From assembly GCA_934538895.1 (NCBI GenBank), contig CAKTCH010000122.1:1-5409 (forward strand): 5,409 nucleotides of DNA, read 5' to 3'. Below are positions 1 through 4,966 of this stretch, piece after piece (the stretch's first letter is position 1; every line of letters starts with the position of its first letter). The position numbers were made by a program, and so were the translations under genes. Under the pieces are notes generated by a model that worked only from the letters and a program-made list of their open reading frames with translations, was not told the DNA's origin and did not search any database. Origin of the DNA: an uncultured Alphaproteobacteria bacterium. GTDB lineage: Bacteria; Pseudomonadota; Alphaproteobacteria; Micavibrionales; Micavibrionaceae.

Positions 1-870
1 CAACTGACTTACGGGCAGTTTTATGATTTGCTCGAGCAGGACCATCCGCGTTTCCGCGCGATTGCGACGATTCATGATACGCGCCGGCGCCAGCCTGTGA
101 GCGTTGAAATTAAGCCCTTTCTCAAAGAAGATCCGGGGCAATATACGACAAAATCCATTGTCGAAACATTGATGGTCCAGACCAATGTTCTGCTGGCAAA
201 ATACTTGAAATCTGCCGGCGCTCCGTTCCAGTCGCGTAATTTTGATAAGAGTACCGGCGATTTTACGGGGGGCCGCGGCATGGTCCCGCGCGCATATTAT
301 TCCCCTCAGGCTTTGGGACATGCGCAGATCGGGATGTTGTATGCGCACTTCACGTCGCCGATCCGCCGTTATGCCGATATTTTCAATATACGCGCCGTAC
401 ATAAGGTCCTGGGCAATCGTGCCTATGCCATCAGTCAGGCTGAGATCGACAATCAGGATAAGATCGCCGCTCATTTGAATAGCCGCCACCTCGTAGAACG
501 GGATATTGAGCATGATGTGGAGAAATATCACGCGATGCGGGATCTCGAGCGGCTGAAAAACGCGCCCATACGCCTGAACATCTATGAGATCGGACCTGAC
601 TTTGTCGAAGTATTTATCCCTCAGACGGGTATACGCCAGCGCCTGTCAGCGGCGGCGCTGGATAAAGATTTATGGCGTATAGACAGCGAAAGGCACGAAC
701 TCGTCCAGATCGACCCTGAGGGGCAGGAGGTACGCCGCTATGGCCCTTCAAACGCGCTGCTGGGCCGCCTTTATGACGTCGATCCGGTCCGCGCGCGCTG
801 GAGTATCGCGTTGTTGCCGCAGGAGCAGGTTTCCCGCCCTGCAAAAATAGCGCTCGCCAGACCGACCTGA
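1..870 (+). CDS. RNB-family exoribonuclease (RNase R/RNase II type), C-terminal part
   Basis: The reading frame is open from base 1, so the start and probably most of the protein lie left of the window; 289 residues are visible. The family degrades RNA processively 3' to 5' in the cytoplasm. Seen: the RNB end signature HFTSPIRRY (bases 346-372), whose SPIRR arginine corresponds to the RNA-contacting Arg500 of E. coli RNase II, preceded by a helical RNB stretch (about bases 154-240). The catalytic aspartates of the family would be upstream and cannot be checked. After RNB, roughly bases 565-830 read like an S1 beta-barrel: the stretch with RIDSERHEL followed by DVDPVRARWSIAL matches the usual S1 tail of RNase R (FDEERH..., RVDLxxRxIDFxL). 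The glycine-rich S1 core (GVEGLVHVS type) is poorly kept. It ends without a long lysine-rich tail. The gene converges on the next one with 7 bases between stops. RNase R is the more likely assignment, but a divergent RNB paralogue is possible. Confidence 0.88.
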   Translation, partial: QLTYGQFYDLLEQDHPRFRAIATIHDTRRRQPVSVEIKPFLKEDPGQYTTKSIVETLMVQTNVLLAKYLKSAGAPFQSRNFDKSTGDFTGGRGMVPRAYYSPQALGHAQIGMLYAHFTSPIRRYADIFNIRAVHKVLGNRAYAISQAEIDNQDKIAAHLNSRHLVERDIEHDVEKYHAMRDLERLKNAPIRLNIYEIGPDFVEVFIPQTGIRQRLSAAALDKDLWRIDSERHELVQIDPEGQEVRRYGPSNALLGRLYDVDPVRARWSIALLPQEQVSRPAKIALARPT

Positions 871-877
871 TCTCGGT

Positions 878-2587
878 TCAAGGTTTCGCGTTTGTCGTCA
901 ACTGCGCCGGGTCCATGCGGATTTCAATTACGGCGAGACGGTGCTCATTTTTATTGGCGTTACGGGCCTGCTCCCAGATGGCGGGGAAGTCTTCGGCCTT
1001 TTCGACGCGGGCGGCGAAGGCGCCGTAGCTTTCGGCTAACTTCACAAAATCAGGGTTGGTCAGGGCCGTCGCGCTGATGCGGCCGGGATAATGCTTTTCC
1101 TGATGCATCCGGATGGTGCCGTACATGCCGTTATTGCAGACCATGATGATAGGGGTCGCGCCGTGATGCATCGCCGTGGCCAGTTCCTGACCTGTCATCA
1201 TGAAACCGCCGTCGCCGCACAGGCCGAGCACGGTCTTGCCGGGTGCGGCCAGAGAGGCGCCGATGGCGGAGGGGACGGCATAGCCCATCGCGCCGCTGAC
1301 GGGGGCTAGCAGGCGTCCGGGGCGGCCATACGGGATATAGCGTTGCGCCCAGCCGCTGAAATTGCCGGCATCGGTGGTGATGACGGTGTCTTCGGGCAGG
1401 TTGTCGCGGAGCCATGCATAAATCGCGGTCATGTTCGCGCCGCGCCATGGCGATTGCGCGGACAGGTCGATATCGGTCCATGCCTGGTATTGCGTCCGCA
1501 ACTCATCGCGCCATCCGGCCCACAGGCGGGCATCAAGCCCGTGCGCCATGCTGACCAGCGCATTGGCGGCTTCGTTCAGATCCACCGCGAGGCCCAGCAC
1601 CGGCTGGTAGACCTTGCCGATTTCATCGGCGCTTTGGTGGATATGGATCAGTTTTTGCTTGGGCACGGGCACATCGAACAGCGTGTAGCCTTGTGTGCAA
1701 ATCTCATCGAGGCGGGCGCCGACAACGAGAACGAGATCGGATTCCCTGATCTTGCCGACCAGTTTCGGGTTGGGGCCGGTGCCCAGTTCGCCGACATAGC
1801 ATTTATGCCTGTGGTTGAATAAATCCTGACGGCGGAAAGAGGCGGCGACAGGCAGTTGCGCGGTGCTGGCGAAGGTGGCGAAATCCTCGATGCCCTGATC
1901 GCTCCAGCCGCTGCCGCCAATGATTACGACAGGCTGGCGGGCGTCCTGCAGCAGGGCTTTGATTTTGGCCAGTGCTTCAAGACTCACGGTCGCCGGCACG
2001 GGCTTGACGGGTGCAGGAATGTGGGCTTCCGCCGTTTCAGTCAGCATATCTTCCGGCAGGCCGATCACTACCGGGCCGGGGCGGCCCGTGGTCGCGACCA
2101 TGAAGGCGCGGGCGACGATTTCCGGCACGCGCGCGGGATCGGCGATTTCCACGGCCCATTTGGCAAGTCCGCCGAATACCGCGGGCACATCGATTTCCTG
2201 AAAGGCTTCGCGGTTTTTGTCGGCGCGCCCCACCTGCCCCATGAAGAGGATCATCGGCGTCGAATCCTGCATAGCGGTATGCACGCCGATCGCGGCGTTG
2301 CAGGCGCCGGGGCCGCGCGTCACGAAACAGATGCCGGGCTCCCCGGTGAGCTTGCCCCAGCTTTCGGCCATGAACGCCGCGCCGCCTTCCTGACGGCATG
2401 TAGCGACCTGGATATCGGGGTGGTCGAGCAGGGCGTCGAGAACGGCGAGATAGCTTTCGCCCGCGACGCAGGAGATGCGGCGCACGCCGTGCGCGGCCAG
2501 CGACCTGACCAGTAACTGCGCGCCCGTACCTTCGGACGACATGCTGGCGGGCATTACGCTGGATGGTTTTGGATTGGCCGCGTTCAT
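878..2587 (-). CDS. Thiamine diphosphate-dependent enzyme, acetolactate-synthase superfamily (IlvB-like)
   Basis: A complete 569-residue protein, the usual length for ThDP enzymes with three domains: N-terminal pyrimidine-binding (about 20-185), central (about 203-345) and C-terminal diphosphate-binding (about 385-550). Seen: GESYLAVLDAL at 43-53, the catalytic glutamate E67 in CRQEGGAA, FVTRGPGACNA at 88-98, and the Mg/ThDP motif GDG (458-460)...NN (485-486). These enzymes cleave or join 2-oxo acids, and many bind FAD. Against true acetolactate synthase: the Trp of the family's QWQ motif is replaced by His495 (MHQ), and no ilvN regulatory-subunit gene follows. The substrate is therefore unknown. 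The start at 2587 is chosen because AGGGA lies 7 bases upstream. Longer in-frame ATGs at 2614 and 2659 lack a ribosome site, and shorter ones exist at 2554 and 2542. It is transcribed alone, divergent from the response regulator gene and convergent with the exoribonuclease gene. Confidence 0.9.
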   Translation of the reverse strand: MNAANPKPSSVMPASMSSEGTGAQLLVRSLAAHGVRRISCVAGESYLAVLDALLDHPDIQVATCRQEGGAAFMAESWGKLTGEPGICFVTRGPGACNAAIGVHTAMQDSTPMILFMGQVGRADKNREAFQEIDVPAVFGGLAKWAVEIADPARVPEIVARAFMVATTGRPGPVVIGLPEDMLTETAEAHIPAPVKPVPATVSLEALAKIKALLQDARQPVVIIGGSGWSDQGIEDFATFASTAQLPVAASFRRQDLFNHRHKCYVGELGTGPNPKLVGKIRESDLVLVVGARLDEICTQGYTLFDVPVPKQKLIHIHQSADEIGKVYQPVLGLAVDLNEAANALVSMAHGLDARLWAGWRDELRTQYQAWTDIDLSAQSPWRGANMTAIYAWLRDNLPEDTVITTDAGNFSGWAQRYIPYGRPGRLLAPVSGAMGYAVPSAIGASLAAPGKTVLGLCGDGGFMMTGQELATAMHHGATPIIMVCNNGMYGTIRMHQEKHYPGRISATALTNPDFVKLAESYGAFAARVEKAEDFPAIWEQARNANKNEHRLAVIEIRMDPAQLTTNAKP

Positions 2588-2727
2588 CTCTCGGTCCCTG
2601 TTATGGCTATTCATGAAAAGATGAGTATCGCATGGTCCGTTTAACCGCAAAAGCCCCATTTTTTCGTTGTTAGATCAGGGTATTCATGAGATTCTAGGGA
2701 TATTCTGAAGGGATACCGGATTTTAAT
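2588..2727. other. Divergent intergenic region between ThDP enzyme and response regulator genes
   Basis: This 140-base spacer must hold the control elements for both divergent genes. I could not assign a convincing -35/-10 pair on either strand. On the plus strand TTGTTA (2667-2672) is a passable -35, but the bases 17 further on (GATTCT) are a poor -10. The part nearest the response regulator has three AGGG-containing units, at 2677, 2696 and 2709; the first two head an imperfect repeat (AGGGTATTCATGA and AGGGATATTCTGA). These could be an operator or chance. Confidence 0.4.
2595..2599 (-). promoter_or_regulatory. Ribosome binding site deciding the ThDP enzyme start
   Basis: On the minus strand AGGGA stands 7 bases before the ATG at 2587. 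The alternative in-frame ATGs at 2614 and 2659 have only AT-rich or non-matching bases upstream. This site supports the 569-residue form over the 578- and 593-residue forms. Confidence 0.55.
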
Positions 2728-3342
2728 ATGGTTTATCAATTTAAAGCAGTTTCCATTCTGGTCGTTGACGATATGAAGCCGATGGCGACGCTGGTGTCGT
2801 CCCTGCTCAAGATTTTCGGTTTCAATAATATTCATGTGGCATACGATCCTGAAGATGCCTTTAGCCAGTTTTGCCGTTACAAGCCTGATATCGTGCTGAC
2901 CGACTGGCTGATGCAGCCTTATGACGGAATTGAATTCATTCGCAAAATCCGCCGCGATCCGCGTTCGCCCAATAAATTCGTGCCGGTGATCATGATGACG
3001 GGCTACAGCCATCGCGCCCGCGTGGAGAGAGCCCGCGATATCGGCGTCACGGAGTTTCTGGTCAAGCCGTTCACGGCCAAGGATTTGTATACGCGCATCG
3101 AACAGCTGATCGAGAGGCCGCGCAAATTCGTCGATGCGGGCGATGGCATGTTTTTCGGCCCCGACCGCCGGCGGCGGCGGAACGACGATTATGGCGGTCC
3201 CAAGCGGCGCGAGGAGGAAATGGGCGGCGTATTTGAGGTCGATGTACCGGACCCCTCGGAAACCGAACGCATCCTCAAGGATCTGCAGGAGCATGTGCGC
3301 CGCGTCGGGCCTGATCTGCATACGGGTAGCAAGAAATCATGA
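2728..3342 (+). CDS. Stand-alone receiver-domain response regulator with basic tail
   Basis: This 204-residue protein has a CheY-like receiver domain at about residues 7-128 and no recognisable DNA-binding or enzymatic output domain. All receiver landmarks are present: acidic pair D14/D15, phospho-acceptor D59 (LTDWLMQP), the switch threonine T91 (MMTGYS) and K113 followed by PF (VKPF). It should take a phosphoryl group from a histidine kinase or phosphotransfer protein and signal through protein contacts. The tail (130-204) holds FFGPDRRRRR (142-151) and an echo, GGPKRR (156-161), then an acidic-to-helical end (about 176-193). This basic double motif resembles tails I associate with alphaproteobacterial single-receiver proteins; its job is unknown to me. 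The start ATG has GGA 7 bases upstream and a better GAAGGGA 14 bases upstream. The gene overlaps the next by ATGA, so the two are probably translated together. No kinase gene is in view. Confidence 0.9.
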   Translation: MVYQFKAVSILVVDDMKPMATLVSSLLKIFGFNNIHVAYDPEDAFSQFCRYKPDIVLTDWLMQPYDGIEFIRKIRRDPRSPNKFVPVIMMTGYSHRARVERARDIGVTEFLVKPFTAKDLYTRIEQLIERPRKFVDAGDGMFFGPDRRRRRNDDYGGPKRREEEMGGVFEVDVPDPSETERILKDLQEHVRRVGPDLHTGSKKS

Positions 3343-3851
3343 ACGACAAGCCGAAGCCGAAAAAGAAAGCGAAATTCCATACGCCGCAGAATAACCTGCG
3401 GCTGAAGGCAGGGTATGGCGGCATCGACCCCCAGGTGATGGAACGCGCCGAGGAATATATCAAGACCAACGATCTGGATTTCACCGATCTGGCGAAGAGC
3501 ATTCTGGATCGTCTGGAAAAGGCCGTGGAGGCCGTAAAGCGTGACGATCATCGTTCCAAGGAAGGCATCAACCGCCTGGTGGGGCCGGTGATGGAGATGA
3601 AGGCCAACGGCGCGATGTTTAAATACGGGCTGCTGACGGATGTGGCGGATATCGCCCTCGATTTCCTTGAGAATGCCGATTATCTGAACGACGATGCGTT
3701 TAATATCGTCGACGTCCATTGCAGGACGTTCAGCATTATCGTCAATAATAAGCTGAAAGGGTTCGGGGGGGCGCAGGGCGGTGTCCTGATTAAGGAGCTT
3801 CAGGAAGCCTGCGCACGCTATCATAAAAAGCACAGTAAAACCGATGCGTAA
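3339..3851 (+). CDS. Helical protein of unknown function coupled to the response regulator
   Basis: A 170-residue protein that I do not recognise as a named family. Its start shares the ATGA junction with the stop of the receiver gene, and no good ribosome site precedes it, which points to translational coupling and a shared function. Seen: a lysine-rich N-terminus (KPKPKKKAK, residues 4-12), then what reads as several amphipathic helices from about 31 to 166, with no signal peptide or membrane segment. Near the C-terminus NNKLKGFGG (136-144) resembles the HxLKG core of histidine phosphotransfer (Hpt) domains, with Asn137 where the phospho-histidine would be. A separate histidine, H127, sits in VDVHCRT one to two helical turns earlier. 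It may be a binding partner or phosphatase-like helper of the receiver protein, but this is inference from context. Coding potential is supported by length, the coupled start and the matching codon style. Confidence 0.8.
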   Translation: MNDKPKPKKKAKFHTPQNNLRLKAGYGGIDPQVMERAEEYIKTNDLDFTDLAKSILDRLEKAVEAVKRDDHRSKEGINRLVGPVMEMKANGAMFKYGLLTDVADIALDFLENADYLNDDAFNIVDVHCRTFSIIVNNKLKGFGGAQGGVLIKELQEACARYHKKHSKTDA

Positions 3852-3882
3852 GGTTTTGTTAATGTCTTGCGCGCTAAAATGG

Positions 3883-3893
3883 TAAGGTAGAGG
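3883..3893 (+). promoter_or_regulatory. Ribosome binding region of the YjfB-like small gene
   Basis: The purine-rich stretch AAGG...AGAGG ends 4 bases before the ATG at 3898, with the AAGG part about 10 bases upstream. It supports translation of the short gene that follows. Just before it, TAAAAT (3875-3880) looks like a -10 element, but no -35 fits at normal spacing. Confidence 0.45.
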
Positions 3894-3897
3894 TTAA

Positions 3898-4074
3898 ATG
3901 GATATTTCCGCGGGCATAGCGGCGCAAGCCGCGTTGACAAGACAGGCGATGGCCATGTCCATGGTCAAACAGGCTGCAGATATGGAGAAACAGCTGGTTG
4001 CCATTCTGGACGCGGCGATCGCGAATGTGCCGCTGTCATCGTCCCGGGGTTCCGCCCTCAACATACAGGCGTGA
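3898..4074 (+). CDS. Small YjfB-like putative motility protein
   Basis: A 58-residue protein beginning MDISAGIAAQAALTRQ and ending in a GSALNIQA tail. The layout matches the YjfB putative motility family of about 60 residues: an MDI start, an alanine/glutamine-rich amphipathic helix with repeated M and Q (residues about 4-45), and a short C-terminal strand of the GxxLDI type. The biochemical role of that family is not established; the name comes from its link to motility genes in Bacillus. A polyalanine-like helix with Met residues suggests coiled-coil or self-assembly (inference). No signal peptide is seen. The gene starts 46 bases after the helical protein stops and is followed 30 bases later by an intrinsic terminator, so it is probably the last gene of the response regulator operon. 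It has a ribosome site at 3883-3893. Confidence 0.75.
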   Translation: MDISAGIAAQAALTRQAMAMSMVKQAADMEKQLVAILDAAIANVPLSSSRGSALNIQA

Positions 4075-4104
4075 TGCCGCAGGGATATTATTCCCGTTAA
4101 AAAC

Positions 4105-4133
4105 ATCCCCCGCTTCGCGCGGGGGATTTGTTT
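4105..4133 (+). terminator. Rho-independent terminator ending the response regulator operon
   Basis: A perfect 9-bp stem, ATCCCCCGC (4105-4113) pairing with GCGGGGGAT (4119-4127), has a 5-base loop TTCGC and is followed by a T-rich run TTTGTTT continuing into AT-rich sequence. It is placed 30 bases after the YjfB-like stop. It is the strongest terminator in the window and sets the 3' end of the 2728-4074 unit. Confidence 0.92.
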
Positions 4134-4139
4134 ATAAAT

Positions 4140-4157
4140 ATTTGATTTTATTTGATT
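4140..4157 (+). repeat. Short direct repeat in the AT-rich leader
   Basis: ATTTGATT occurs at 4140-4147 and again at 4150-4157, a 10-base period that puts both copies on one face of the helix. It lies about 9 bases upstream of the candidate -35 box of the next gene. It may be a binding site or UP-like element, but the AT-rich context makes chance likely. Confidence 0.3.
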
Positions 4158-4165
4158 GTTTTTCC

Positions 4166-4194
4166 TTGCGCCTTTTTCCGTTTTTCCCTAATCT
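4166..4194 (+). promoter_or_regulatory. Candidate promoter for the nucleotidyltransferase-like gene
   Basis: TTGCGC (4166-4171) and TAATCT (4189-4194) are separated by exactly 17 bases. Each box matches the sigma-70 consensus at only about half its positions, so this is a weak call. In its favour is position: after the upstream terminator, within the AT-rich spacer, and giving a start of transcription shortly before the ribosome site at 4209. Confidence 0.25.
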
Positions 4195-4208
4195 TGGTCT
4201 GATTTTTC

Positions 4209-4214
4209 AAGGAG
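4209..4214 (+). promoter_or_regulatory. Strong ribosome binding site
   Basis: AAGGAG stands 6 bases before the ATG at 4221. It is the best Shine-Dalgarno match in the window and fixes the start of the nucleotidyltransferase-like gene. Confidence 0.85.
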
Positions 4215-4220
4215 CCGGCC

Positions 4221-4949
4221 ATGTACCATAATTTTACAAGCATTCAATCTACCGATGAGCAGACAATCGTAGAAACTCTGCGGAATCTGGGGCGTACGAA
4301 ACTTCATTGTACGAATGGCACTTATGCTTATGAAGCGGCGCGTATTGTTCCCACGATGTTAGCAGGTTTTAAATTTATCGATGACAAAATCGCGGCGCCG
4401 GCGGATAGCTATTTGATCGCGGTCAATTCGAACGTCAGCATGAAGAATATCATGGATCAGAAGAATGCTTCGGGTGCTGAAAGAGCAGCGCTTGAGGATC
4501 AACTGGTGCGCGCTATGAAAGTGGCGGGTCCGATAGCCGAGCTATTCCCCCAGAAAGAAATCGTCGCGGTATTTTACGACAAGTCAACGCCTACGGATCT
4601 TTACAATGCCCTAGCGGATGCCGGATTTGAAATGGAAAGCCTGTTCAAGTGGGGTTATGGTACTGATCCTGCCGCACCGAAAATTGAGGGGGCCGACAGA
4701 TTTAAACGTGTGCTCGCCTATCCTTTGCCGAACGATGTAAAACCTGTGTGTTTCGATCTGACTCCCAGGGAAGATCAATCAGGGATCATTCAGGTTGCCA
4801 AGCTTGCAGAAATTCCGGGTCCGCACGGTGCGCCTTACATTTCGAAACAAGGCAAGGTTCTGTTTGATGTGCCTGCGTCACTGGCTTCCCATGCAGAGAG
4901 AGCCGTGACGGCGCCAGCACCAGCGCCTGCCAAGCCGCAGATGCCGTAA
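4221..4949 (+). CDS. Divergent cytidylyltransferase-fold protein (HldE/RfaE C-terminal-like), probably lacking catalytic motif
   Basis: A 242-residue protein with no signal peptide. Several pieces line up in order with the nucleotidyltransferase half of HldE: CTNGTY (30-35) with the opening TNGCF strand, LIAVNSNVSMK (65-75) with LIVAVNSDASxK, VAVFYDKSTP (115-124) with the VxxFEEDTP strand, FKWGYG (142-147) with LVKGGD, and VLAYPLP (164-170) with the following strand. The HxGH motif that binds nucleotide in this superfamily is missing: the matching positions read YAYEAARI. The later STTxI signature is replaced by DQSGII. An insertion lies between the first two blocks, and the protein ends in a low-complexity APAPAPAKP tail (231-239). 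It may be a non-catalytic sensor or scaffold, or an enzyme with changed chemistry. The fold assignment is from motif order only. It has its own leader and ribosome site and converges on a sugar kinase gene, with 17 bases between stops. Confidence 0.6.
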   Translation: MYHNFTSIQSTDEQTIVETLRNLGRTKLHCTNGTYAYEAARIVPTMLAGFKFIDDKIAAPADSYLIAVNSNVSMKNIMDQKNASGAERAALEDQLVRAMKVAGPIAELFPQKEIVAVFYDKSTPTDLYNALADAGFEMESLFKWGYGTDPAAPKIEGADRFKRVLAYPLPNDVKPVCFDLTPREDQSGIIQVAKLAEIPGPHGAPYISKQGKVLFDVPASLASHAERAVTAPAPAPAKPQMP

Positions 4950-4966
4950 TACCCAGCGATTATAGA

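Noticed and set aside
1856..2515. Long open frame of 219 codons on the plus strand opposite the ThDP enzyme gene
   Set aside because: It runs antisense to a clearly conserved enzyme, its translation is rich in Gly, Arg, His and Ala without recognisable motifs, and it has no family-like features. High-GC genes commonly give such shadow frames.
2640..2648. Possible CtrA half-site (TTAACC) in the divergent spacer
   Set aside because: Only a half-site matches, and there is no second TTAA at the seven-base spacing expected of the full motif.
2641..3321. 226-codon open frame on the minus strand opposite the response regulator gene
   Set aside because: It is antisense to a receiver domain with all conserved residues, and its translation shows no domain signature.
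3189..3833. 214-codon open frame on the minus strand opposite the helical protein gene
   Set aside because: It lies opposite two coupled genes on the plus strand. The plus frame has the ATGA junction and operon context, while the minus frame has neither motif nor context.
3852..3880. Possible separate promoter, including sigma-54 or sigma-28 type, before the YjfB-like gene
   Set aside because: TAAAAT is a fair -10, but no -35 fits at 16-18 bases. The GG/GC spacing is wrong for sigma-54 and no GCCGATAA-type box is present for sigma-28.
4082..4095. Small inverted repeat GGGA...TCCC just before the terminator
   Set aside because: Only four base pairs, with no T-run or conserved motif; likely chance next to the real terminator.
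3894..4106. 70-codon open frame on the minus strand over the YjfB-like gene
   Set aside because: The plus-strand frame has a ribosome site and YjfB-like ends. The minus frame starts inside the terminator stem and shows no family features.
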